A stretch of DNA of 34,532 bases from Zygnema cylindricum (taxonomy: Eukaryota; Streptophyta; Zygnematophyceae; Zygnematales; Zygnemataceae), in the NCBI GenBank assembly GCA_037447655.1, contig JBBHKE010001060.1:1-34532 (forward strand), written 5' to 3'. A program made the translations under genes and the position numbers. The stretch's first letter is position 1; every line of letters begins with the position of its first letter. Shown piece by piece: positions 1 to 10,920 of this stretch. Below the pieces are notes generated by a model, which ran no database searches, had not been told where the DNA came from, and saw nothing but the letters and a program-made list of their open reading frames with translations.

Positions 1-350
1 AAATGGATATCGCGCATTTTGTTTCGAAAGCGAAACAAATATCGCGCAAGTATTTATTACGGCCGAGATTGAATTTCACGTCAAATCTAACGGCGCACAT
101 TATCGCCGAAATCCCGGAATGGTCATTGGGCAGCAGTGGTTGTGGCTTAAAGTGGGTTAGTTAAATACTATCTAGAGGTTTCCTGTATTCTGTGGTCCAA
201 TGGAGGACACAGAATTGCAGTTAACAGGGTTCATGACTCGCCAGATCATCGATGGATCCGGAACTCCGTTGCGGGAATGATTTTTGTTCGGAAAAGCACG
301 ATAGAGATTCGGAGAGGAGGAAAGAGTGTTCAGGAATAGGCTGCTAGAAC
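1..350 (+). other. 5' part of the copia element, no readable domain
   Basis: No readable protein domain was found. A small hairpin (TGTTTCG at 20-26 with CGAAACA at 31-37) is flanked by two copies of ATATCGCGC (7-15 and 39-47). About 70 bases near 163-230 resemble 5658-5728 on the far side of the element. The stretch is probably untranslated leader or an eroded gag N-terminus. Confidence 0.4.
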
Positions 351-351
351 T

Positions 352-903
352 AATTGGGGGGATAAGGATTCCAAGAAACCTTATGGAAACTTTGGTGGAG
401 GAGGAAGAGGAAATCAATCGGACGAATCTGGATCGATGCTTCTGAAGGGGCTTTGTCAAGTTTGTAAAAAATCGGGATATTACATGGCGGAGTGTACTAA
501 ATTGACAAAGCAGAGATTGAAAGAGGAACAGGTCGGAAAACCAGCCGCATGGAAAAAGAAAGCATTTGTGGCAACATAAGTCATCAGAGAGGATTCCGAT
601 GAGGACGATGGAAAACTCCTCTTCAACGAGGTGCCGGAGGTGAAAGGTGAGCCGGAGATTCGAAGGAGGCAGAAGTGTGCTTTCGGTGGAGTAAGAGAAG
701 CTCTTGAAGAAGGATGGATTATTGATTCAGAAGCCTCTCTGCATATGTGTAGAGAAAAACCATTGTTTACCAAGATGAGAAAGATCCCCACTGTAGAGAT
801 AGAGAATGGGGATGGGAGAATAGTGACCACTAATTTAGTGGGATCAGTGGATCTGAGAGACTTAGTTGATGGTAAGACATTTATAGTCACCCTATGGGAC
901 TAA
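352..903 (+). pseudogene. copia gag zinc knuckle and protease remnant, duplicate copy 1
   Basis: One frame is readable from 352 to 903 with a single internal TAA at 577-579. It begins with a Gly/Arg-rich stretch typical of gag, then a CCHC knuckle reading CQVCKKSGYYMAEC, in which the zinc-binding His is replaced by Tyr. An acidic linker follows, then the retroviral-type aspartic protease start WIIDSEASLHMC, where the family motif is Asp-Ser-Gly and Gly has become Glu. The frame ends abruptly at the junction with the second copy. It is the left half of a 550-bp tandem duplication and is non-functional. Confidence 0.85.
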
Positions 904-1558
904 TTGGGGGGATAAGGATTCCAAGAAACCTTCTGGAAACTTTGGTGGAGGAGAAAGAGGAAATCAATTTTACGAATATGGACCAAGGCCTCCGAAAGGG
1001 CTTTGTCACTTTTGTAAGAAGCCGGGACATTACATGGCGGAATGTACTAAATTGACAAAGCTGAGATTGAAGGTGGAACAGGTGGGAAAACCAGCCGCAT
1101 GGAAAAAGAAGGCATTTGTGGCAACATAAGTCATCAGAGAGGATTTCGGTGAGGACGATAGAAAACTCCTCTTCAACGAGGTGCTGGAGGTGAAAGGTGA
1201 GCCGGAGATTCCAAAGAGGCAAAAGTCTGCTTTCGGTGGAGTAAGACAAGCTCCTGAAGAATGATGGATTTCAGGAGCCTCAATGAATATGTGTAGAGAA
1301 AAAACATTGTTTACCAAGATGAGAAAGATCCCCACTATAGAGATAGAGTATAGGGATGGGAGAATAGTGACCACTAATTCAGTGGGATGACTAGATCTGA
1401 GAACATTGGTTGATGGTAAGACATTTATGGTCACTTTCTCTGATGTTCTTCTTATTCCATAGTTGAACAAGAATCTTATCTCTACGTCGGTCTTAGATGA
1501 TAAGGGTTTTGAGACGAGTACCAAGAAATGAGTCTTTGCTGCTAGTTATGAGAATGAA
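902..1558 (+). pseudogene. copia gag zinc knuckle and protease remnant, duplicate copy 2
   Basis: This copy repeats copy 1 with a 550-base offset. It keeps an intact CCHC knuckle (CHFCKKPGHYMAEC). The same TAA recurs at 1127-1129, exactly 550 bases after the one in copy 1. Another stop lies near 1262. A small deletion removes the catalytic Asp of the protease motif, leaving WISGAS. Unlike copy 1 it continues through the rest of the protease region toward the integrase, with further stops near 1387, 1460 and 1528. It is therefore the half that is collinear with the ancestral element. Confidence 0.85.
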
Positions 1559-2245
1559 GTGTACTTCAAAGCTGAAAAAGGTATCCAAGGAATGTTTAGG
1601 TTAGATTTGAGTAATAGAAAGACGGGAGTTTACTATGTAGGTGTAAGTGATTTAATGATGTGGCATAAAAGATTGGGACATGTGCATCTAGATAGATTGA
1701 AGGAAATGAACAAAATGGGTGTAGTTGAGGGAATACATTTTGGAGACAATGAGACTTTGGATGATTGTAGTGGATGTGCTCAAGGAAAGGCCCACAAGTT
1801 GCCTTTTCCAAAAGCCGTAACATATAAGAGTGAAAAGATCTTAGATCTAGTTCATACAGACATATGGGGACCGGCCAAAGTACCATCAGTCGGAGGGAAA
1901 AGATTTATGTTGTCTATCATTGATGATTAGTCTAGATACTCTAATGTATACTTCTTGAAAAACAAATCTGAGGCTTCGGCTTATTTTAAAGAGTATAAAG
2001 CATGGAGTGAAAAGCTTCACGAGACAACTATAAAGAGAATGAGGAGTGATAATGGGGGGGAATATATTTCTAATGAGTTTGAGGATTTTTTGAAAGAACA
2101 AGGGGTTCAACACCAAAAGACTGTTCCTAAGAACCTAAAACAAAATGGTGTAGCAGAGAGACTAAATCGAACATTGAGTGATAGTGCTCGTAGTATGTTG
2201 TTTGGTAAAAAGATAAAAAAAAATGTTTTTAATCATAAGCTATGA
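1559..2245 (+). pseudogene. copia integrase (GAG-pre-integrase plus DDE core) remnant
   Basis: The pre-integrase zinc-binding region is visible (WHKRLGH, then CSGCAQGK), followed by the catalytic core of the DDE integrase. The three acidic residues sit in HTDIWGP, RSDNGGEY and GVAERLNRT. A TAG at 1928-1930 interrupts the core right after SIIDD, and the same frame resumes immediately. The C-terminal part runs out after about 2240, where frames become unreadable until about 2500. In an active element this enzyme would insert the cDNA into the host chromosome. Confidence 0.92.
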
Positions 2246-2505
2246 ATTGTGCTAACTATCTCAAAATTAGAGTCCTTACCTCGGCGGTACAAGGACAAAC
2301 ATCATATGAAAGATGGACCGGGAGAAAACCTAATATTTCGCACTTAAAGGTGTTCAGAAGTCAAGTGTTTAGTTTAAACAAATAAAAATCTGATTGGAAG
2401 TTAGATGCAAGAGGAAAGTCAAGATACTAACTTGGATATTATGAAAATGTAAATGGATATAGAGTTTATGATCTCGGAAGAGAAGACATAATTCTAGTAA
2501 AACAC

Positions 2506-2901
2506 TTGGTAGTCATGGATGAAGGAAAGTCCATAGATCCTTTCAAATACACTAAACCGGTTAGAATTAGAATTGAAACCAAAAATGAGTTAGATTCAGA
2601 TTCTTCTAACCGAACTCCGGTTCAGCCTGACTTTGCAGAGGAAGAGAGAAATTTGACGAAGAGTGACCCTCTCTTGGAGTCACAGCTTCCGGCTCATAAC
2701 GAGGAAAGGCTGGAAATGGACGATGAAGGTCCAGAGATGAACTCCACGGATAGGGGAGAAGTTGAAGCTAATTGGAGAAATCCAAGATTACCCTCCATTC
2801 CAGCGTCGGTGTTTGAAGAAGGAAGGAGAAGCAGCAAGAGACTTCAAGAGAGACAAGTGAACAACAAGGTAACTAAGCTGTCACATTTGAGCGAACCCTG
2901 A
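2506..2901 (+). pseudogene. copia integrase-RT linker remnant
   Basis: A 131-codon open stretch is rich in Glu, Asp, Ser and Pro and ends in a basic segment (RRSSKRLQERQ). This is typical of the variable linker between copia integrase and reverse transcriptase. At 2858-2939 a segment of about 40 bases encoding VNNKVTKLxHLSEP is repeated in tandem; the first copy ends in a TGA that breaks the frame. Confidence 0.7.
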
Positions 2902-2904
2902 CAA

Positions 2905-3655
2905 GTGAACAACAAGGTAACTAAGCTGTTACATTTGAGCGAACCCCAGTCTTACTCGGAGGCAATTAATAGTCTGAAAAGTAATAGATGGGTGACAGCC
3001 ATTAATGATGAGATGGCTTTCATTATGGAAGCAAATACATGGGCGTTGGTGGATTGTCCTCCAGAAAAAAAAGCTGATAGGATGCAAGTGGGTATTTAAG
3101 TTGCAACTCAATCAAGATAACACTATGGAGCGATATAAGGCCAGACTAGTGGCTAAGGGGTTCACAGAGAACGAGGGAATCGATTATGAGGAGACCTTTG
3201 CTCCGGTTGTTATATTTCCCTCCGTCCGGATTCTACTTAGTCTAGCGGCAACGGAAGACATAAAAGTGCACCAGATGGACATCAAAACCGCTTTCTTACC
3301 CAGAGAATTAGAAGAAGAGATCTTCATGCGGCAACTGGAAGGATTTGTGGAGAAAGGAGAAGAAAGTAAGGTGTGCAGACTAATAAAATCCCTTTACGGA
3401 CTAAACCAAGCTCCACGCCAATGGAACAAGAAGCTCGACGAGTTTCTAACAAGTTTCGGATATATCCGAATCAGTTAGGATCATTCTATCTATCAATTTG
3501 AGGATGAGGAAGGTATAATTTTCATTGCTACCTATATCGATGATTTGCTTGTTTTTAGTAAATCAATGGAGAAAATTAATAGGTTGAAAAAAGATCTAAA
3601 GAGTAGATTTAAAATGAAAGATTAGGGAGAGGCAAAGTACATTTTGAGAATTTAG
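2905..3655 (+). pseudogene. copia reverse transcriptase (RVT_2) remnant
   Basis: The RVT_2-type RT is readable across one frameshift near 3075-3090. Landmarks are the KARLVAKGF block, the ETFAPVV block, the first catalytic Asp in HQMDIKTAFL, the LYGLNQAPRQW block and the YIDD active-site box at 3533-3544. Stops occur at 3476-3478, after RFKMKD near 3625, and at 3653-3655. All catalytic carboxylates are still present, but the reading frame is broken at four or more points. Confidence 0.93.
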
Positions 3656-3957
3656 ATGGAAAGGGATAGAGAGAAGAAAACAATTAGACTAACTCAAAAA
3701 AAAGCAATAGGGAATATGCTTGAAAAATTTCAAATGGATAAGGCAAATAGTTGTACGACTCCCATGGACTTAAAGGAGGGAAATGAGGGGAGCTCAGAAG
3801 AGGGAGTCTTGATCTTACATAGAGAGTTAGGACCTAAGGAAAGCAAGTTCATGTAAACTATTCCGTACAGACATATTATCGGTAGTTTGATCTAATTTAT
3901 GAACTGAAACTCTTCCTGATGTAGTAGCAACTGTGGGGGTATTAAGTAGTAGTCTGA
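3656..3957 (+). pseudogene. RT to RNase H connection remnant
   Basis: The RT thumb/connection frame (LTQKKAIGNMLEKFQMD, then SCTTPMD) continues to about 3856 and ends in a stop. The following 100 bases hold a poorly readable version of the copia connection segment, with stops and at least one frameshift. Confidence 0.75.
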
Positions 3958-4516
3958 ATGATCCTAGGAAGAAAGTTTGGGAAGCGGCCAAAAAAGGTCA
4001 TTCAATACTTGATAGGAACAAGAGATTTGTGGTTGCATTTGGGAGGGGATAATACTGACATCACCACTTGGAGTGATGCCAGTTATGGGGATACTCCGAT
4101 GAGGAGGTGTACTTCTAGGTATGTATTGTATGTTGGGAATGGGGCTTGTTGTTGGAGCAAACAGCAACAAAGGTGATAGCTCAGTCCACCATGGAGGCTG
4201 AGAATATGGCCTCTTGTTCGGTTGTGAAACAATTAATGTGGGTGAAATCTTTGCTTCAAGAACTTGGATATATGAAGAGTGGAATACAAAAAATATTTTG
4301 TGATAATCAAGCTGCGATTGCAATTGCAACAAACCCTAAGCATCACTTTAAAGCAAAGCATATGGATATTCGTTTGAGTTATGTTTGAGAGAAGGTTGAG
4401 AATAAAATAATTAGTTTGGAATATAGACCTAATGGAGAAATGGTTGCAGATATGATGACCAAGCCGGTTCCCACTCCCAAATTGATATTTTGTAGGGAGA
4501 AGTGTGGACTGAAATA
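3958..4516 (+). pseudogene. copia RNase H remnant
   Basis: The copia RNase H begins with WSDASYGD (catalytic Asp) and continues in another frame after a break near 4175. That frame carries the STMEAE block (catalytic Glu), the FCDNQAAIAIA block (third acidic residue) and the HFKAKHMDIR block. A stop at 4386-4388 interrupts the last part; the final recognisable segment (MVADMMTKP) lies at about 4440-4470. In an intact element this domain removes the RNA strand during reverse transcription. Confidence 0.9.
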
Positions 4517-4530
4517 AAAGATAAACTAGA

Positions 4531-4542
4531 AAATAAAGGGAG
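4531..4542 (+). promoter_or_regulatory. Polypurine tract of the copia element
   Basis: AAATAAAGGGAG is an uninterrupted purine run except for one T. It stands directly before the LTR start TGTTG, the position where plus-strand cDNA priming occurs in LTR retrotransposons. Confidence 0.7.
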
Positions 4543-5004
4543 TGTTGAAAAAGGGTATTTTATAATCTATCTTTTTAGTCAGTCTATGGTCATCTTGCAG
4601 TTCTCATACTTGTCGTAGTTTCTGAGAACTGGCAGGCGGCAGTGGTTGCCTCAAGCAAATGAAAAGACAAGCAGAAGAAAGAGCCCCTGTAAATGATAGA
4701 TTGCCAGGGACAAGATTTGATCTTGTGATTTGATCCTGTGACCTCCCGGTTACCAGAGACAGGATTTGATCCTGTGACTTCCCGGTTACCAGAGACAGGA
4801 TTTGATCTGTGACCTCCCGATTGGCAGCAGTACCGATTTGCCTTCATCCTTATCCGATTGGTCTTGAAGAATAGATACACGTGATGTATTTGATAAATAT
4901 TTATATAGTGACGCGGCGATACAATTCATTTAAACGGCTAACGAAACGAACAGTACGAAATACTGTACCACACGAAATAAATGAAATGACAGTTATTTTC
5001 AACA
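4543..5004 (+). repeat. 3' LTR of the copia element (right boundary tentative)
   Basis: The LTR starts with TGTTGAAAA directly after the polypurine tract. TTTTCAACA at 4996-5004 is its exact reverse complement, giving a TG...CA element of about 462 bases. TTTTTCAAC at 5053-5061 is an alternative end. An AT-rich TATA-like stretch lies at about 4893-4907. Three tandem units of about 36 bases occupy 4700-4819. No second LTR is present in the window to confirm the ends. Confidence 0.65.
4700..4819 (+). repeat. Three tandem ~36-bp units with a tRNA T-arm-like fold
   Basis: The units are 4700-4748 (expanded by an internal 13-14-base duplication), 4749-4784 (36 bases) and 4785-4819 (35 bases). On the minus strand each contains an ACAGG stem, a 7-base loop ATCAAAT and a CCTGT stem, like the T arm of a tRNA with one change in the loop consensus. 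The repeats lie inside the LTR. Confidence 0.8.
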
Positions 5005-5930
5005 GACGAAATTAAATGTCATTCGCGATCGACAACTTACAGAGGAGCCGGGTTTTTCAACGGTCAACACGGGACGACGACCGCTGAAATTTAACGGTCA
5101 ACACGGAAATAATTTCAACGGTTGACAATATTCGGCACGCTGTCTGGATCGAACGGGCGACATCAATCGCAGAATTCCGAGCGGACGGCACGCGTGAGTG
5201 TCGGCATCCCGGGAAGACTTTTTGGCCGTACTTCATCAAAGTGAAAGAAAATGACACGTGGCATTATCCTATTGGATACTGGATAAAAAAAAGACAGAAC
5301 GGCGACGACTTACTTACCAGGTGGTAGACCGAGAGTGGTGCCGTATATTTTGGTACAAAAAGTACAGCGGCTACCGTACTTTTTGGTACAATATGTAGTA
5401 TATTGCCATTTGAATGGTCAAGAAGAGTTGTGAGTAGGTTTTTAGGACTTAGACTTTTTTTCTTGGAAGCCCTCTCTCCCAAAGGCAATCTGTATAAATT
5501 TGTTCTCTTTGAATTGCCATAACTTAATGCCCAGGTGAGCAATTTCAGTGATTCTTTTTGTTGCGGACTCAAGGGAGTCCAAGCTACACAAAGGTGTAGT
5601 CGGTCAACGTTTTTGCGTGCCAGGGTGGCACTTTTTCATTGCCAAAGTCAAAAGTGCAAATATTATCCTAGAGGCTTCATATAAGTTGGACATTTTGTGT
5701 ACCAATGGAGGTCACAGAATTACACCTAGGAAGAGATTACACGATTGATTGCTCGTTGTCAAAAGTCTACTGGCAAAAGAGTCTCTCTTTACTAAATCCA
5801 CCCACTATTTAAACTAGTTACCTACTAGACAATCTGGTGCTATAGCTGGTCAACTATGTACACGTGGACACTCTCCATTAACTGCATCCTATCCACACTA
5901 GGTTCTAGAACTATACAGTACAATCTACAT
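5005..5930. other. Intergenic, no gene seen
   Basis: No coding sequence was recognised. At 5055-5125 the motif AACGGTCAAC and close variants occur three times, giving clustered TTGAC/GTCAA cores. At 5658-5728 there is a fragment similar to 163-230 at the left edge of the retrotransposon. The 66-codon frame at 5548-5748 has no recognisable domain. Confidence 0.6.
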
Positions 5931-5934
5931 TTTG

Positions 5935-6005
5935 CTACGTTGCTATGCTGCTAAGTTGTGTTGCTATGCTAAGTTGCGTTGTTATGCTGCTATGTTGCGC
6001 TTGTC
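5935..6005. repeat. Degenerate GTTGCTATGCT minisatellite
   Basis: Irregular tandem copies of a unit close to TTGCTATGCTGCTAAG are visible, with spacing drifting between about 11 and 27 bases. The sequence is non-coding. Confidence 0.7.
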
Positions 6006-6060
6006 TGATATCGCAGCTGCGCTGCTCTGGCATCGCAACTACAGCAGCTTGTCCACTCTA

Positions 6061-7538
6061 CTTCCATTCTGTAACATTGTTACACCTTTATTACATATAA
6101 CTTTGTCGTTGATGGCAAATCCCTCATGTTTACACCTTGCGATATTTTGTTTTCTATAATATTTGTCACCTGTATAGAAATAACATAAAAAGAAGAATGT
6201 GTAACAACGTATTTCACGTTTGTGGCTTGCCTTTTTTTTATTATTTGTTGTGTTGTGGACAACAAATATTGTGGTATTTTCTTCCTCAAAAAAAAATCGA
6301 GGCTCGAGTTACAAATTGACAAGAAAATAGTTAACATGTGTAAAAATGCCAAAAAACAAAAACTATTTACGTTTTGCTTACATTTTTGCTCAAATTACAA
6401 AACTACACCACCCACAGTAACACAAATTTGGTGGCGACTATTTTGGCCAAAGGTCACAAAATATTGTTAAGAACACTATTTAAATTAATAAGAATTAAAT
6501 AAGAAAGTGTGATGGTAAACCAAATGAACACATGGAAACAAAAAAAAAATAGATTGCAAAGCCAAGAGTGGAAAATTAAAAGCGGATGGAAGCAACGAAT
6601 ATGAAAAACAAGGCGAAGTAAATTAGCATACAAACAAAAAGACACTCAAAGAAGCATCAATCATTTAAGGAAGGATACAATAGTGTGTTTACACCCACAT
6701 TACCTTACCAAATTTGAACATGACCAAATATCTACGAAAAACAACCTTGCTAAGTCCCTCGTGCCTAGAGACCACAATGAGGAAGTTTAGGAACACGCCG
6801 ACGGTCCATGACCGCAATAATTGATCGAAGGATGATAATAGACTGCACTCTCTGTAGGCGACAAATAAATGCTTTCGATAACAAAAAGGACCAACGTAGG
6901 AGGGATCATATGGCCCTCGTTGACCAAAAGAGCACCGACCACTAATAAGGAGAAACCTGTCCAAAGCAACACCCTAACAACCAAATATCTTTACCGCTAT
7001 TGGAATGAACGCATCCATATTATCTCGTTGTGCATAATCACACTCTTTTTTTTAAGAAACATCACGAGCGGCCACTCCAACATGTCGAGGCGCTCGACCG
7101 ACCATTGTACCTAAGGAACGGTTTGACAAAACAATGTAACCAAATGTAAAACGTGCACCATTGAGTTGTCATTATCAATCTGATTAGAAAAAACAGTATG
7201 TGAAACCTCATGTCGAACAAAATGTTTGCACTCGTTAGGGGATAGTGGTAATGATGTCGCATTGTGTCGTGCGCCAAAATACACCTCCCCCCCCCCCATG
7301 GGAGCAACGGAGCAAATGGACGCCATTAGGTTGAAAGACACGGTCAAACGACCAAACAAGAGAGCCAAGGAAAATTAGACGAGGGAGGCCACCTAAACTT
7401 AAGGGCAACGGTGAATCCAACAAGCGTGACACGTTGAATGGATAGATTATGGTAGCTAATATCCAAGCTCTTGAACCAAGGCCACCGCAAGAGGGAAAGC
7501 ACGATTGTGGAGGGAAGCGTCTCGAGAAGCTCGACTCC

Positions 7539-7570
<32 letters not shown>

Positions 7571-9960
7571 ACTTATCATAAATTGATTTTTGGACGCGAG
7601 CAACCGATTTTGGAACATGGGTGGAGGAAACCGGCATATCCACTAAAGTAAGAGGAGGAATAGAATAAACCGCCTATAAAAGGAACCGTTGGAAGGCGTA
7701 GACACCATTCGAAAGACTAGGGACAATTGGAGTATCCCTGACCAAAAATGGAGAGACAAGAGTGGAGGCAGTAAAGCACCAACTTCTCAAGTAGGCCATG
7801 GGCATCACATGTGCCGTTGACAGTAGACCCATCCCTCCTACAAAGATAAGAAGGGATGCCTCAATGTCGGTCGTATGTCTAACTAGTGAAAAAAGCCCCA
7901 CGGCTTAACATAGTGTGAAAGATGTCTATGAGGCCATCATCAAAGGCAGAAAGAGATGAGACAAATGTTGAAACAGGAGAGGAAATACGGTAGGAGGGGT
8001 TGTGGCGAAAAAAACTTGTCAAAGGAAACAATGCCACGTGGGGTTAAAAAGGTCAGAAAGGTCGTCCACACCGCACAAATTTTTTTGAAGAGCATAATCA
8101 AGAAACTAGGTCACCAAAGTATCCAACCCAAGTGGGCGACTCATCATACAAGTGTCATCAGATGGAGGAGTTTGAAAACCATAAAGGGGAGCAAAGGAAA
8201 GAGGATTATCACCTTGAGGTGACCAAGCAACACACTTTGACGGTTAAACAGAAAGCTCGAGTTACCTCAAACAACCTTTGGAAAAGGTACATGCCAACAC
8301 AATTGTCGATCCACTGCAAAAGGGAAGAGGCAGGAAAGAGTAGCGGTAACGGAAGCGCGGAGGGCTCGAAAGCGAACAAGGGAAACAATAGTCCCCAAAG
8401 GGTCGCCCTAATGAATGCTCTTCGTAGAGAAAAGAGGAACAAAATTGCTGCCAATTGAGAGATGAAGGTTGTTGATGATGGTTGTTGGTCAGAGAATAAA
8501 GGGCTCGCCGAAAGGGGAATATTTGGACAATCGGGAAAAAGGCAACCAAAAGCTCCGAAAAAGTGAGGCTTAGATCTATCGTATCGATGGTCGGAAAATC
8601 ATCGACTTAAAGGACTAACTAATCCGAATGGAGATCAAACAAAGCTCGCATCTCGTGGACCACGACTTCACAACCCCCACAGAATTGCCACTCCAAATTG
8701 ATGAGGAGAAGAATAATCGTGAAATGTGGTTTAGAGTTGGATAAAAATGGCACGGGCCACCAATTGGTATAATACCTCTCCCACGACATCAAGGCGGATC
8801 CCCCTATTTGGCTTGTGAAAACCACTGGGTTAGACGTTGTGAGAAGATAAAAATTACGAGGGGGAACATAAAGGAATAACCTACAAAAACATATGAAAAC
8901 CCCGAGCGCCCAATTCAAGGGGCAAAACATTGCGAATCACTCGAATATTGAGCGTGGTGGACTCGAAAGATGAGGGGAAGTGGCAAGCATTTTGTTTACA
9001 AATAAGACACTTCAAGGGCTCAAAGGTGTGCATAAAAGGGAATAACGGGGTAGGTGTTGGCAAAGGAAGAGCTCAAACCTCGATTGTCTTAAAAGTTTGA
9101 GGAGCAAAGTGAACGGGCCAGATTGCCCGAACCGTTGGAGAAAGCTCACCAACTCGACCCAAATGAAAAACTCGTCAATAAGTGGATGTGACATTCGAAG
9201 GCCTAGGTGGACGGCTAGGTGAAAAAGAATTAGTAAGAAAACGATCCACACGCTCGGCATGGAGGGCGGCCAATTACCTTTGGGAAAACGCCGAGAACAA
9301 ACCATAGTTTTTCGAGCCCAACTACCGTCCCCATGACCTGGTGGGATAAGGACCTAAATAAAGAACACGAGAAGGAGATGAATGGCTACATCTGTTGGAT
9401 TGAAAGAAATATGAGATAGAGGGAGGTGGAGAGCGCCTTGTACTAATATCAGCACAGCTATGGACACGGGTGTACAGCCGAGACAAGGGGTTCCCAAATC
9501 ATAAGGTCCTACGGTATTGAGATCACGTACAAAAGCCTAGTCCTCGTCCGTAAGGTCGGACGAAAGTGTAGTGGAAGATATTGGAGGAAAGGGGTAGTAG
9601 ATGGAAGCCTACCTAGGGCCACAAATTGAAGACAACACCATGTATGGCGAGAGTAATAGGCTCTAAGAGCAAAATAGTTGCAACACCCAAGACATTGTAA
9701 ATGTGTAGACTTTTGCTCACAAGATTTGGATTATGGAATTGGGAGAGGGAGAAAGGGCAAAGATGTGCCGCCTACCATCGTGAATAAATCAAAGGGAAAT
9801 CCATGGAAGATGATAGTGTGGGAGGAAGAGAAAACCAAGAAGAGGAAGAAAACCATATGTAAGGTAGTGTGAGAGAAAGAGACTGGGTAAGATGGAGCGA
9901 GGAAAGAGAGCGAGGAAAAGAAGGATACCAAAGAAGTGGCCAATATGATGTCTCTTTATC
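6061..9960. other. Long stretch without a recognisable gene
   Basis: Open frames are short, overlap on both strands and show no domain I recognise. The region contains fragments of dispersed repeats near 6436-6550 (shared with about 18891-18930 and 27975-28050), an AAC microsatellite and a C run at 7288-7298. A minus-strand frame at 8881-9063 has a CLICK...H pattern that could be a decayed zinc-binding segment, but too little is left to name a family. The most likely content is old mobile DNA. Confidence 0.5.
7538..7570. repeat. (AAC)n microsatellite
   Basis: About eleven uninterrupted CAA/AAC triplets are present in non-coding DNA. Confidence 0.95.
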
Positions 9961-10130
9961 TTTTTACTATTCTTTAACTCTTGCCATTATTTATGCATTC
10001 ATTTTTCTTCCCTTTGTTCCTTTAAATGTGAGGTCTACAGGAGGAAAAAAGAGATGAAGAGAAAGCCACTAAGGATGGTTGGTGCGGAAAATTTGGGAGA
10101 AAAATCTGGTCGCTGCTAAAAGGGAGAAAA

Positions 10131-10229
10131 AGGACAAATACCTCCCGTTGCACCAAATTAGCATTAATAATTCTAATCTCCCATTAACACTAAGACACCC
10201 TTAACGCTAATATTCATGGTCAGTGTACC
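10131..10229 (+). repeat. Dispersed MITE-like repeat, copy M1
   Basis: The sequence aligns by eye with 18942-19040. Shared blocks include a CACTAAATTA-like start, TTAATAATTCTAAT, CATTAA, CACTAA and the terminus GTGTAC. Only about half of the element seen at 18842-19040 is recognisable here. Confidence 0.65.
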
Positions 10230-10920
10230 ATACAAAGTCGTTTGTCATATATCAATGTTTAAAACATTTTCGACAAAATTCCCCTACATGGATAGAATTT
10301 CCCCCTCTTATTAGAAACAATATTTATACAGTTACTAATACACTGCTATGATAGGCCCGGGATGCGCCTCACTGGGAAACCTCCAAAAAGGAAAAAATTG
10401 AAATTAGCAATATATGTTTTTTGCTCAAGGTGGAAAGTACCACCTTCAAAAAAAATAGTACCTTCAAGAAAATGTTAAAAATAATGTCGATATGGATTGC
10501 TAAAACCCCTTAAAAACACCCTTACGAAATCCTTAAAAGGGGCTTAACAAGTCTCAAAAGTTACCGTAACTCATCCAAACAGCCCTGGTATAGAGTAGGA
10601 GGAGAGGAAACAAAAATGCACCCAAAAAAGATTAAAATACAACATAAAACATTTTCTTACAAACAAATCAGTCTTTACAACCGCAGGAATAGTTTCAAAA
10701 AAAAAAAAACACTAAAAACTTCTAAGGCTCAAGAGAATGATGAATGCCCATAAGATGGGAAAAGCTTAAAAGCATCCATCAAAAGAGACATACATACCCC
10801 TCTAACGAAAAATTAGCGGAATATTACTTCTGATTTAATTGTCCTTAGCAATTACCTTGATCCATATGTATCTGCAACCTCGGACCGGATATTATCTATA
10901 CTGCAATTCGAACTAGTTGC

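Larger units (their letters stand above)
1..5004 (+). mobile_element. Degenerate Ty1/copia LTR retrotransposon (5' truncated by window)
   Basis: Domain remnants occur in the Ty1/copia order: gag zinc knuckle, protease, integrase, reverse transcriptase, RNase H. Integrase before RT is what separates copia from gypsy elements. The coding region is broken by many stops and frameshifts, so this copy cannot make its polyprotein. No 5' LTR or primer binding site was recognised in the first 350 bases, so the element either starts left of the window or lost its 5' end. A purine-rich tract and an LTR beginning TGTTG follow the RNase H region. The right end at 5004 is inferred from a 9-bp terminal inverted match (TGTTGAAAA with TTTTCAACA); 5061 is an alternative. 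A target-site duplication cannot be tested because the left flank is missing. Confidence 0.93.
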
